Origin: Pseudomonas fragi
GTDB taxonomy: Bacteria > Pseudomonadota > Gammaproteobacteria > Pseudomonadales > Pseudomonadaceae
Reading direction: 5' to 3'
Length of the DNA stretch: 64,000 bases
Assembly (NCBI RefSeq): GCF_002269505.1
Contig: NZ_NQKQ01000019.1
Coordinates: forward strand, 1-64,000
Numbering within the stretch: position 1 is the stretch's first letter; each line of letters opens with the position of its first letter. A program made the position numbers and the translations under genes. Under the pieces are notes generated by a model. The model saw nothing but the letters and a program-made list of their open reading frames with translations. It was not told where the DNA came from and did not search any database. Shown here one piece after another: positions 26,407-35,087 of this stretch.

Positions 26407-28074
26407 ATGCGCATTGTGTGGTTCAAAACCCTGGCCCTGACGGCTGCCATCGTTGCCAGTTCTTCGGCGTATGCCGTCACCCTGAACGGCGGCGCAGTCG
26501 CCGCACCTGATCAATACGGCGCCGAAGTGGCTGCGCAAATTCTCAAAAAAGGTGGCAATGCGGTCGATGCAGCAGTCGCCACTGCCTTTACCCTGGCTGT
26601 GACCTATCCCGAAGCCGGCAATATCGGCGGTGGCGGGTTTATGACGATGTATATCGATGGTAAACCCTACTTCCTCGACTATCGCGAAACGGCCCCCAAA
26701 GCCGCCAGCCGCGATATGTACCTGGACGACAAAGGCGAAATCATCGAGAACTTGAGCCTGGTCGGTTCCCGCGCTGCCGGCGTGCCGGGTACGGTGATGG
26801 GCCTGTGGGAAGCGCATCAGCGCTTCGGCAAGTTGCCCTGGGCCGAACTGCTGACCCCGGCTGTGGGTTACGCGAAAAACGGCTTTAAAGTGGCCGACCA
26901 GCAATTCCAGTACCGCGAAGATGCGCTGGCGCTGTTCAAGGGCACCACCAACTTCGGTGATTACTTTGGCAGCATGAAACCCGGGCAAACCTTCAAGCAG
27001 CCAGAGCTGGCCGAGACCCTGGAACGCATTGCCGACCAGGGTGCCAAGGAGTTCTACCGCGGCAAGACTGCCGATCTGCTAGTCGCGCAAATGCAAGCAG
27101 ACAAAGGCCTGATCACCAAGCAAGACCTGAACGAGTATAAGGTCAACTGGCGTGAGCCGATGCGCGTCGATTTCCGTGGCAACACCTTGTACACCGCGCC
27201 ACTGCCAAGCTCGGGCGGTATCGCTCTGGCACAGTTGATCGGCATTAAAGAAGACCGCGCCGCAGACTTTAAAGGCGTCGAACTGAACTCTGCGCCGTAC
27301 ATCCACCTGTTGGCCGAAATCGAAAAACGCGTTTTCGCCGATCGCGCCGACTACCTGGGTGACCCGGCTTTCGGCAAGATGCCCGTTGCTGAACTGACCG
27401 ACCCGGCCTATATCGCCAAGCGTGCGAAAGAGGTCAATCCGAAAGCGATCTCTGCGACGGCTAACGTCAAGCCGGGCCTGGAACCGCATCAGACCACTCA
27501 CTTCTCCATCGTCGACAAACAGGGCAATGCGGTCAGCAATACCTACACCCTGAACTGGGATTACGGCAGCGGTGTTGTGGTTAAGGGCGCGGGCTTTTTG
27601 CTGAACGATGAAATGGATGACTTCAGCTCCAAGCCTGGCGTAGCCAACGCCTTTGGTGTGGTGGGTGGCAATGCCAACGCCATTGAGCCGGGCAAGCGCA
27701 TGCTGTCCTCCATGAGCCCAAGCCTGGTGACCCGCGATGGTCAGGTCACGCTGGTGCTGGGTACACCGGGCGGCTCGCGGATCTTTACCTCGATTTTCCA
27801 GGTGCTGAACAATATCTACGACTACGACCTGCCACTGGAAAAAGCCGTTGCTGCACAGCGTGTGCATCACCAGTTGCTGCCCAAAGACACGATTTACTTC
27901 GACGCCTATGCACCGCTCACCGGCAAGGTGGCTGACGAGCTTAAGGCAATGGGTTACACCCTGGAGGATCAGGGCTGGAACATGGGGGATATCCAGGCGA
28001 TCCAGGTCAAGGGTACAGCGCTTGAAACCGCCTCCGACCCGCGTGGCCGTGGTGTGGGGATGGTGGTGAAGTAA
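26407..28074 (+). CDS. ggt: Gamma-glutamyltranspeptidase
   Basis: A periplasmic enzyme that cleaves glutathione and transfers the gamma-glutamyl group. The precursor is 555 residues with a signal peptide (about 1-21, ending SSAYA). It self-cleaves before the catalytic threonine, seen as Thr363 in HQTTHFSIVDKQGN. The conserved PSSGG and GGGG-type turns are present (LPSSGGIALAQ, NIGGGGFMTM), as is SSMSPSLV. AGG at 26395-26397 fits the ATG at 26407 rather than the ATG at 26398. Length and motifs are normal for bacterial GGT. No operon partner is evident. Confidence 0.95.
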   Translation: MRIVWFKTLALTAAIVASSSAYAVTLNGGAVAAPDQYGAEVAAQILKKGGNAVDAAVATAFTLAVTYPEAGNIGGGGFMTMYIDGKPYFLDYRETAPKAASRDMYLDDKGEIIENLSLVGSRAAGVPGTVMGLWEAHQRFGKLPWAELLTPAVGYAKNGFKVADQQFQYREDALALFKGTTNFGDYFGSMKPGQTFKQPELAETLERIADQGAKEFYRGKTADLLVAQMQADKGLITKQDLNEYKVNWREPMRVDFRGNTLYTAPLPSSGGIALAQLIGIKEDRAADFKGVELNSAPYIHLLAEIEKRVFADRADYLGDPAFGKMPVAELTDPAYIAKRAKEVNPKAISATANVKPGLEPHQTTHFSIVDKQGNAVSNTYTLNWDYGSGVVVKGAGFLLNDEMDDFSSKPGVANAFGVVGGNANAIEPGKRMLSSMSPSLVTRDGQVTLVLGTPGGSRIFTSIFQVLNNIYDYDLPLEKAVAAQRVHHQLLPKDTIYFDAYAPLTGKVADELKAMGYTLEDQGWNMGDIQAIQVKGTALETASDPRGRGVGMVVK

Positions 28075-28098
28075 GCTCTTCACTCGTGTGACCTCAAG

Positions 28099-28162
28099 TG
28101 TGGGAGCGAGCCCGCTCGCGAAAGTCTCCTTAAGGAACTTCGCGAGCAGGCTCGCTCCCACA
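28099..28162. repeat. REP/BIME palindromic pair
   Basis: A compact inverted pair (GTGTGGGAGCGAGCCCGCTC and its complement) with a short spacer lies between ggt and the SulP gene. It could act as a weak stem for ending ggt transcription. Confidence 0.9.
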
Positions 28163-28245
28163 ATGGTTTTATAGCCTGCACAATTTGTTACCATCTGTTG
28201 CCTGTAACTCCCTCCGTTTTCCCCGTCCCGAATTTTAGGTAAACC

Positions 28246-29691
28246 ATGAAACTCTCACGTCTGCGCGCTGATGTCCTGGCCGGGCTCACGACGTCCTTCG
28301 CCCTGTTGCCCGAGTGCATTGCGTTCGCACTGGTTGCCCATCTCAACCCGCTGATGGGGTTGTATGGCGCGTTTATCATTTGCACCCTGACCGCGCTGTT
28401 TGGCGGCCGGCCGGGCATGGTGTCCGGTGCCGCCGGGTCGATGGCGGTGGTGATCGTGGCCCTGGTCGTGCAACACGGCGTACAGTATCTGTTGGCCACG
28501 GTGCTGTTGAGCGGGCTGATCATGCTGGCGTTCGGCCTGTTCAAACTCGGCAAGCTGGTGCGCATGGTGCCGCACCCGGTGATGCTGGGTTTCGTCAACG
28601 GCCTGGCGATCGTGATTGCCATGGCCCAACTGGATCACTTCAAGGACGGCGACACCTGGCTCAGCGGCATGGCGCTGTACATGATGATCGGGCTGGTCGC
28701 TGCGACCATGGCCATTGTCTATTTGCTGCCACGTCTGACCCGCGCCGCGCCGCCTGCGCTGGTGGCCATTCTGGGCGTCGGGTTGGCGGTGTACCTGCTT
28801 GGCCTGCCGACCCGCACCCTGGGCGACATGGCGCACATCGCGGGTGGTTTGCCGAGCTTCAACCTGCCGCAGATTCCCTGGACGCTTGAGACCTTGGGCA
28901 TCATCGCGCCCTATGCGATCGTGATGGCGGTGGTTGGCCTGCTGGAAACCCTGCTGACCCTCAACCTGACTGACGAAATAACCGAAAGCCGCGGCTACCC
29001 GGACCGCGAGTGTGTGGCACTGGGCGCGGCCAATATGGTCTCGGGCGCGTTCGGCGGCATGGGCGGTTGTGCAATGATCGGCCAGACCGTGGTTAACCTC
29101 AGTTCCGGCGGACGCGGGCGCTTGTCCGGGGTGACGGCCGGGGTGATGATCTTGCTGTTTGTGTTGTTTCTGTCGCCGTTTATCGAACGCATTCCGCTGG
29201 CAGCGCTGGTGGGGGTGATGTTTGTGGTGTCGCAGCAGACCTTTGCCTGGGCCTCTTTGCGAGTCCTCAACAAAGTGCCGCTCAACGATGTGCTGGTGAT
29301 TATTGCGGTGACGGTGATCACCGTGTTTACCGATCTGGCAGTGGCGGTGATGTGCGGGGTGGTTATCGCGGCACTTAATTTCGCCTGGCAGCAGGGCCGT
29401 CAGATGTACGCCGACGCGGATATGCAGAGTGACGGCAGCAAGCTATACCGTGTCCACGGCACGTTGTTTTTTGCGTCTACTACCGCGTTTCTCAAGCAGT
29501 TCGACCCGGCCGGTGACCCGGCGCAGGTGACACTTGATTGTCGTCATTTGAGCTTTGTCGATTACTCGGCCATTGCGGCACTGGACACTCTGCGCGAGCG
29601 CTATCGCAAAGCAGGCAAGCATCTGCGGGTGTTACACCTGTCCGAGCGCAGCAAGAAGTTGCTCAAGCGCGCCCGGGTTCAGCACGAATAA
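28246..29691 (+). CDS. SulP-family anion transporter with STAS domain
   Basis: An inner-membrane SLC26/SulP anion transporter (sulfate, bicarbonate or dicarboxylate). The 481-residue protein has about 10-12 hydrophobic helices, beginning LRADVLAGLTTSFALLPECI, the SulP N-terminal signature. A cytosolic STAS domain forms the last roughly 95 residues (LYRVHGTLFFASTTAFLKQF, then VTLDCRHLSFVDYSAIAALD). The exact substrate cannot be read. It ends just before a short hairpin and faces the convergent chemoreceptor gene. Confidence 0.9.
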   Translation: MKLSRLRADVLAGLTTSFALLPECIAFALVAHLNPLMGLYGAFIICTLTALFGGRPGMVSGAAGSMAVVIVALVVQHGVQYLLATVLLSGLIMLAFGLFKLGKLVRMVPHPVMLGFVNGLAIVIAMAQLDHFKDGDTWLSGMALYMMIGLVAATMAIVYLLPRLTRAAPPALVAILGVGLAVYLLGLPTRTLGDMAHIAGGLPSFNLPQIPWTLETLGIIAPYAIVMAVVGLLETLLTLNLTDEITESRGYPDRECVALGAANMVSGAFGGMGGCAMIGQTVVNLSSGGRGRLSGVTAGVMILLFVLFLSPFIERIPLAALVGVMFVVSQQTFAWASLRVLNKVPLNDVLVIIAVTVITVFTDLAVAVMCGVVIAALNFAWQQGRQMYADADMQSDGSKLYRVHGTLFFASTTAFLKQFDPAGDPAQVTLDCRHLSFVDYSAIAALDTLRERYRKAGKHLRVLHLSERSKKLLKRARVQHE

Positions 29692-29710
29692 GGTCAGGAG
29701 CCCCTGACTA

Positions 29711-29733
29711 CCCCTCTCCCGAAGAGAGAGGGG
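29711..29733. terminator. Short hairpin between convergent SulP and chemoreceptor genes
   Basis: An eight-base stem (CCCCTCTC with GAGAGGGG) around seven bases. There is no clear T-tract on either side, so terminator function is uncertain. The arms resemble part of a larger Pseudomonas inverted repeat also present at 56312-56360. Confidence 0.4.
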
Positions 29734-29743
29734 ACTGATCGCT

Positions 29744-31666
29744 TTACACCTTGAAGTGGCTGACCATCTCTTGCAGCTGGTTACCCAGCCGCGCCAGTTC
29801 AACACTGGACTTGGCCGTTTCATCACTCGCCGCTGCGGTTTGCTCGGAAACGTCGCGCACGTTGACGATGCTGCGGCTGATCTCTTCGGCGACCGCAGAT
29901 TGCTGTTCGGCAGCAGCGGCAATCTGTTGGTTCATCGACTGAATATTCGACACCGTGCGGGTAATGCCCTGCAGCGAGGTGCCTGCGTGGCGGGTCAGGG
30001 TCACGCTGCTGTCGGTCAGGGTGCGGCTGTTTTGCATCACGGTGGCCACGTGCTGGGTGCCGCTTTGCAGGGCTGCGACCAGGGTTTGAATCTCTTCGGT
30101 GGATTTTTGCGTACGCTGGGCCAGGCCACGCACTTCATCGGCCACCACGGCAAAACCGCGCCCTGCGTCACCGGCACGGGCGGCTTCGATCGCGGCGTTG
30201 AGGGCCAGCAGGTTGGTCTGCTCGGCCACGGCCTTGATCACGTCCATCACGCTGCCGATCTTGTCGCTTTCCTGTTGCAGCACGGCCATGGCTTCGGTCG
30301 AGCGGCCAACTTCCACGGCCAGGCGCTCGATCTGGTCAATCGCCTGGTTGACCACGGTGTCGCCTTCGCGGGCTTCGTTGTCTGCGGCTGCTGCCGCTTG
30401 CGAGGCTTGCTCGGCGTTGCGCGCCACTTCCTGCACGGTGGCGGTCATTTCATGCATGGCGGTGGCCACCTGATCGGTCTCGATCTTCTGGCTATTGACC
30501 CCGGCACTGGTTTGCTCGGTCACCGCGGACAGCTCTTCTGCAGCACTGGCGATCTGGCTGACGCCATCACGGATACCGCTGATCAACTCGCGCAGGGTGG
30601 TGCCCATGCGCGCAATGCCCTGTTGCAACACACCCAGTTCATCGCGACGGGTAACACGCAGGTTATGGGTCAGGTCGCCACCGGCAATGCGATCGACCAC
30701 GGCCAGGGTTTCACGCAGCGGCACGGTGATCTGGCGGGTGATGATCACGGCCGCCGTAATACCGAACAGCAAGACCAGAAGGGTGGTGATCAATTGCGTG
30801 CTGTTGGCCGCGGCACTTTCGATATCGCGGCGCTCAAGCTGGATCTTGTACAGCTCATCGCTGCGGCCAAGGATGCTGGTGCCGTATTCGGTCATGTCCT
30901 TGCGCATGGCAATGATGGTGTTGTCGGTGCTGGTGTATAGCTCCAGGGCTTCCTGGTACTGATCCATGGTTTTGGTCAGGGTGCGCAGGGTGTCGCCGGC
31001 ATTGGCAGCAAAGTGCGAGCTGAGGCGGTCAAGGCTGGCAATGGCAGCGTCCAGTTGCTGGCGGGCGGCCTTTTCCGTGGTGGGGTTGGGTGCGGCAATG
31101 TAGGCACGCACCTGGTAGCGCGAGAGCAGGAACTGCTCACGGACTTCAGACACGGTCTGGAACATGGCAAAGCGGTTTTCATCACCTGCGGGCAGTTGCA
31201 GGGCGCGGTTGAGCAACGTCGCAATGGCGTCCTGTGCCAGGGCAGCGCTGCGGTCCATGTTGGTCCGCGATACGGCAGACTCGACATAGGCCTTGCGCAT
31301 GGTCACCAGCGCACGCTCGTAGCGGCCAATGATGGCTTGCTGCTCTTTAAGAAGCTTGAGGTTTTCCGGGCTCTGGAAGGTGGCAATCAACTGGCTTTGC
31401 TGTGCAGAAAACGCATCAATGCTGGCCTGTACATTTTGTGCGGCAGTTTCGTCGCCATCGGTGAGCATGTACTGCAAGCGCGTAACCCGAAGATTGGTAA
31501 ACGCGGTGTTTAATCGGGTGATGTCGCTCATCCAGTTACTGCGATCAATCATCTTGTCCAGACTGATCCAGTTGCAGACGGCCATTACGCAGGTAAGGGC
31601 CAGTACCAGGCCAAAGCCCAGGGACAGTTTAAGGTTGACGCTGATATTGCTCAGCCATCTATTCAT
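29744..31666 (-). CDS. Methyl-accepting chemotaxis protein
   Basis: A membrane chemoreceptor that signals through CheA/CheW. The 640-residue protein starts MNRWLSNISVNLKLSLGFGL, with one helix at about 13-32. A long all-helical periplasmic region follows (about 35-275), large enough for a helical bimodular (HBM) ligand domain, then a second helix near 285-305 and a HAMP domain. The signalling domain carries the hairpin tip AARAGDAGRGFAVVADEVRG. The start is set by GGAGA just upstream on the minus strand; nine extra codons in the ORF are rejected. HBM receptors sense organic acids in other pseudomonads, but the ligand here is unknown. Confidence 0.9.
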   Translation of the reverse strand: MNRWLSNISVNLKLSLGFGLVLALTCVMAVCNWISLDKMIDRSNWMSDITRLNTAFTNLRVTRLQYMLTDGDETAAQNVQASIDAFSAQQSQLIATFQSPENLKLLKEQQAIIGRYERALVTMRKAYVESAVSRTNMDRSAALAQDAIATLLNRALQLPAGDENRFAMFQTVSEVREQFLLSRYQVRAYIAAPNPTTEKAARQQLDAAIASLDRLSSHFAANAGDTLRTLTKTMDQYQEALELYTSTDNTIIAMRKDMTEYGTSILGRSDELYKIQLERRDIESAAANSTQLITTLLVLLFGITAAVIITRQITVPLRETLAVVDRIAGGDLTHNLRVTRRDELGVLQQGIARMGTTLRELISGIRDGVSQIASAAEELSAVTEQTSAGVNSQKIETDQVATAMHEMTATVQEVARNAEQASQAAAAADNEAREGDTVVNQAIDQIERLAVEVGRSTEAMAVLQQESDKIGSVMDVIKAVAEQTNLLALNAAIEAARAGDAGRGFAVVADEVRGLAQRTQKSTEEIQTLVAALQSGTQHVATVMQNSRTLTDSSVTLTRHAGTSLQGITRTVSNIQSMNQQIAAAAEQQSAVAEEISRSIVNVRDVSEQTAAASDETAKSSVELARLGNQLQEMVSHFKV

Positions 31667-32034
31667 AGAGTTCTCCAGGAACGCTGCACGCATGATCTAA
31701 GTTCGCTGGAGGGAATTATTTTTTTTGACCCAGCCGAGTGTTGTATTGGAGGGGTATCGGCTGCATTCGTCAGAGCTGAAACGTTTTGTTTAGCGCCAGT
31801 TCACATAACAACATATCCATTTGGGTAGTGTGGCTATGTCCTGCTTTTACGTTTTTTTTCACATCCGTTTCACCTGCCTCTGACCTCCCTTTTTCTAGGC
31901 TATGTTCAGCTAATAGAGAGCTGTTTTGTGCAAGTCTGTTTTTACCGCCGGGCCGCGAAGCGACCCGTTGTCATATTCGCGCTATAGGGTGTCCGTCAGT
32001 GTGATCACTGACTGCCGCAGGGGGCATAAGCATC
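31667..32034. other. Intergenic promoter region between chemoreceptor and phosphatase
   Basis: This divergent gap of about 368 bases has AT-rich stretches near 31716-31745 and 31780-31870. No perfect operator, repeat or small gene was found. It should contain both promoters. Confidence 0.5.
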
Positions 32035-32757
32035 GTGACGTTGAGCCTTGATCTGACCGGAATTAACCGTTCGCTGTTGCGTCGCGGCCTGGTTCGTTAC
32101 AAAAAGGCGCTGGTAGTGATCGTGGCAATTGCGCTGGCCGTTGCGCTGACATTGACGCTGCTGGCACCTGCGGCACCGCCTGATCTGGCACAGCCCAGCC
32201 ATGCCGACCACGTGTTGTCGCTGACCGATAGCTGGGCCAAAGGTGATGTGATTGCCGTGGTCCGTCACGGTGAGCGTTGCGACCGTTCTTCGGCGCAATG
32301 CCTGGGGCCAATGGACGGCGTGACCGTGCGCGGCGAAGCCGTGGTTCAGGCACTGGGGGCAGATTTCAAGCAGTTGGGGCTGGGGAGCACCGATATTTAC
32401 AGCAGCTTGCTGACCCGCGCCCGGCAAACCGCAGATGCCATGTTTGTCCACCCTGTAGAGGCGCAAGACTGGCTGTTCAACTGCCGCGGCAGCATGTTGC
32501 GTGATGCTCTCAAGCACAAAGTGGCGGGCCATAACCTGATTCTGGTGAGCCACAGCGAATGCATGGACCAACTGTTGCTGGACATGCACCTGTCCACCAG
32601 CACCACGTTTGGCTACGGTGCTTCGTTGTTTATCAAAACCGATAGCGCGAACGGCAATCCGCAAATGCTCGGTTTTATCGAGCCCAAAGACTGGAAGGTC
32701 ATTGTGCCGGTGGTAACCACCAGCAACCGTCACGGGTATGAAGCTTCGCAGTTCTGA
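32035..32757 (+). CDS. Membrane-anchored histidine phosphatase (Ais/PmrG-like)
   Basis: A histidine-phosphatase-superfamily protein of 240 residues. One N-terminal hydrophobic helix (about 24-44, ALVVIVAIALAVALTLTLLA) anchors a domain in the periplasm. The catalytic RHG motif is seen in VVRHGERCD, and a second conserved histidine is in LVSHSECMD. The cysteine-rich opening (CDRSSAQCLG) is typical of the LPS-core phosphatase Ais/PmrG group. The start is a GTG at 32035 with a GGGGG ribosome site. An ArnT-like glycosyltransferase two genes away fits an envelope role, which is inference. Confidence 0.83.
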   Translation: MTLSLDLTGINRSLLRRGLVRYKKALVVIVAIALAVALTLTLLAPAAPPDLAQPSHADHVLSLTDSWAKGDVIAVVRHGERCDRSSAQCLGPMDGVTVRGEAVVQALGADFKQLGLGSTDIYSSLLTRARQTADAMFVHPVEAQDWLFNCRGSMLRDALKHKVAGHNLILVSHSECMDQLLLDMHLSTSTTFGYGASLFIKTDSANGNPQMLGFIEPKDWKVIVPVVTTSNRHGYEASQF

Positions 32758-32768
32758 CCCCCGCCAGT

Positions 32769-32790
32769 GGGAGCGAGCCTGCTCGCTCCC
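32769..32790. repeat. Single REP hairpin
   Basis: A perfect ten-base palindrome (GGGAGCGAGC with its complement, two-base loop) directly after the phosphatase gene. It is a solitary REP without a partner and could help end both convergent transcripts. Confidence 0.8.
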
Positions 32791-32810
32791 ATAACGTTAT
32801 TCCATACCCA

Positions 32811-33317
32811 TCAATTGCGCTTGAGCAGGCGTTCCCAGTTTTGCTCATCGGGCAATGGCAGATCGCTGAGTTCGCGGGCCACCACGTTTTCGATATCGTT
32901 GGCGCTGAGCACTTTTTCATCGAGCCAGGGCCAGGTCGCATCGGCATCGCGGAAGTTGAGCTGGCTGTTTAATTGCTGACACGCCACGGCGAGCAAATGC
33001 ATCAGTGACCACAGGCTGGTGACGTAGGGTTTTTGCTGTGCCGGAATACGGCTGAGCAGGGCCGTCACGTCAGCCAGGTTGGGGCCTGGGGCGGCGTTGC
33101 TGAGCAGGTTCCAGACAATCGCGCCGTTATTCGACACATCCTGATTGGCCAGTGCCGGGTCGGTGCTGACCTCGACAGTGAGTTTTACGTGCTGTTGCTC
33201 AAGCTGATCGATCAGGTAATTGGCCAGGTCGGATTTGCGCAGGAAAGCGGTAGCCGTGTTGTAGGCCAGGTGAGCGTCGTAGTCGCTCAGGGTTTTACTG
33301 GATATACCGATGGTCAT
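32811..33317 (-). CDS. Conserved hypothetical protein, 168 residues
   Basis: I do not recognise this family. The product starts MTIGISSKTLSDYDAHLAYN after a good ribosome site (GGAG, minus strand). There is no signal peptide or membrane helix. It is largely helical, with short motifs such as TAFLRKSDLANYLIDQLEQQ and LWSLMHLLAVACQQLNSQLN. It lies between the histidine phosphatase (convergent) and the glycosyltransferase gene, which is read in the same direction upstream of it. No function is assigned. An acidic end (DLPLPDEQNWERLLKRN) is notable. Confidence 0.7.
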   Translation of the reverse strand: MTIGISSKTLSDYDAHLAYNTATAFLRKSDLANYLIDQLEQQHVKLTVEVSTDPALANQDVSNNGAIVWNLLSNAAPGPNLADVTALLSRIPAQQKPYVTSLWSLMHLLAVACQQLNSQLNFRDADATWPWLDEKVLSANDIENVVARELSDLPLPDEQNWERLLKRN

Positions 33318-33409
33318 GGCTGGCTCCTTGGTCTGGAAGTGTCCAAGGAGCGTAGCCAATGCACGGTGATCGGCCACGCCATCTGCGCTTGTGTTGCCCG
33401 GGATCAAAT

Positions 33410-34870
33410 TTACGGGGCTGAAGTGGCCAGGCAGACAAAGTAGAAGTCGTGTCGCCCCACGCTGATCTTCTGCAGAGTATTCAGGGCCATGCCCGGTACC
33501 TCCGGTTTTTCTACCAGGGCAATATTGTCGGGCGATGCACTGAGGAATGCCTGCAATTCTTCTGTTGAGCTGAGTGTGTGCGGCAACTGCTGGCTGTAGA
33601 ACACCACGGCGCCCAGGCGTTCGTCGGGGCGCAGCAGGGCGACCTGTTTACCGCTGGCTTGCAGGCTCATGACCCGGGCGGCCAGGGGCTGGAAGGACTC
33701 TTCCTTGTCGGCCAGCGGGGCCCGATGGGCTGCCAACAGGTAGGCAGCCACCAGCGCGGTCAGCAGCGCGATGGCCAGGGGGAGATGGTTGTCGCTGAGG
33801 AATCTTGCCAGTGCCGAGCCCGCACTTTTTTTGTACAGCCAGTCCAGAACCACCCTGGCGTACTCGGCTGCAATCACGGCGGCGGCGGGTGCCATCGACA
33901 TCATGTACACCGCCCGCTTGCTGGAGGCGAGGTTGAGCAGCACAAATTGTGCTACCAGCCATACACAGAAAAACAGCAAAAAGGGGTTGCTGCGCAGCTG
34001 TTTGCGAAAGTGCCACAGGCCCAGATAGGTCAGCAGGTTCCACGGCAGGAAGGCTTCGGGCAGTTTTCGCAGGTAGTAGTAAAAGGGTTCGTAATGCCCG
34101 GCTTCGACGAAGGAACCGCTAAAGCGCCCAACGCTGTTGGTCAGCAGCAGTTCGCTGACCGCCTGCATGCCGCCGCGTTGATACAGCAGGCACAGCCAGA
34201 TCGTCAGCGGGATGAGCCCCAGCAGGGTTAACAGTGCGGGGCGTAGCCAGTTGCGCAGCACGAAACGTTTTTCGATCAGGCTTTCACACAGCAGAAAGAC
34301 AAAAATCACCACTCCCGGCAATGCCAGGCCCAGAACGCCTTTGCTCAAGCTGGCTATAGCGATCCCGGCGGCAAACAGCAGCCAGCTGCCCCGTGCAAAG
34401 CCGGGCTGGCGGTTGGCATGAAAAAACCCAAGCAAGACCATGGTCACGCCCAGGGTCAGCAAGGCATCTTCGCCTACCTGGCGAGCGTTGCCCCAAAATA
34501 TGCCCATGGTTGCCAGCATCGCCGCCGCTGTCCAGGCCAGTGCGGTGGGGCGCCCCAGCTTGCGCAGCATGGCGTAGAGCAACAGCACGCAAAAGAGCCC
34601 GGCAAAGGCCGAGGCCAGGCGCACGGCGTACAGTTCGCCGCCGAATACGCGAATGGCGCCTGCATCCAGCCACAGGCTCAGGGGTGGTTTTTCCAGGAAG
34701 GGTTGGTTGAGCAGATTGGGGGTAACCCAATCGTCACTGACATGCATTTGCATAGCGATGCCCGCCACACGAGACTCGGTCGAGCCCTGCAATTGATGGT
34801 TACCCAGTGCAAAAAACAACAGCACGCAACTGAGCAGTAATAACAGCAGAGCAGGACGAGTCAGACGCAT
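33410..34870 (-). CDS. Glycosyltransferase family 39 membrane protein (ArnT-like)
   Basis: A polytopic membrane glycosyltransferase using a lipid-linked sugar donor, similar to ArnT, which adds aminoarabinose to lipid A. The 486-residue protein has about 11 hydrophobic helices. It begins MRLTRPALLLLLLSCVLLFF, and near residue 32 shows STESRVAGIAMQM, the GT39/83 pattern with the acidic catalytic residue. The C-terminal part is periplasmic. No arn operon genes are present here, so its acceptor and sugar are unknown. The start at 34870 gives a normal N-terminus; 18 extra codons in the longer ORF are rejected. Confidence 0.84.
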   Translation of the reverse strand: MRLTRPALLLLLLSCVLLFFALGNHQLQGSTESRVAGIAMQMHVSDDWVTPNLLNQPFLEKPPLSLWLDAGAIRVFGGELYAVRLASAFAGLFCVLLLYAMLRKLGRPTALAWTAAAMLATMGIFWGNARQVGEDALLTLGVTMVLLGFFHANRQPGFARGSWLLFAAGIAIASLSKGVLGLALPGVVIFVFLLCESLIEKRFVLRNWLRPALLTLLGLIPLTIWLCLLYQRGGMQAVSELLLTNSVGRFSGSFVEAGHYEPFYYYLRKLPEAFLPWNLLTYLGLWHFRKQLRSNPFLLFFCVWLVAQFVLLNLASSKRAVYMMSMAPAAAVIAAEYARVVLDWLYKKSAGSALARFLSDNHLPLAIALLTALVAAYLLAAHRAPLADKEESFQPLAARVMSLQASGKQVALLRPDERLGAVVFYSQQLPHTLSSTEELQAFLSASPDNIALVEKPEVPGMALNTLQKISVGRHDFYFVCLATSAP

Positions 34871-34953
34871 TGGGCTACCAGGCAGCAATCGAATGGAATA
34901 CTGCGCTGGAGTATAGAAGGGCAATCCTTAACGAATTGTGAAAGCAGTGCATC

Positions 34954-35076
34954 TGCAGTCGCTGACGAGGAACGAAGGCTGCGTACGGTTGAGAAGCGAT
35001 CGTAACAAAACCGACTCGCTTGATTTGCGACTGCTTCGCACTCGATCGCAACCTTCGTTCCTCGTCAGCGACTACA
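34954..35076. repeat. Large inverted repeat with 30-base arms
   Basis: The arms (34954-34983 and 35047-35076) start TGCAGTCGCTGACGAGGAAC and match the reverse complement with two mismatches. The 63-base centre carries shorter GCGATCG motifs. It lies between the glycosyltransferase and the OprB gene end. It belongs to a REP class different from the GTGGGAGCGGGC family. Confidence 0.88.
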
Positions 35077-35087
35077 GAGGTTTTTGG

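Noticed and set aside
27079..28194. 371-codon minus-strand ORF opposite ggt
   Set aside because: Antisense shadow of a well-conserved ggt coding sequence; no domain recognisable.
29756..30940. 394-codon plus-strand ORF opposite the chemoreceptor
   Set aside because: Gly/His/Leu-rich shadow; the minus strand encodes conserved chemoreceptor motifs.
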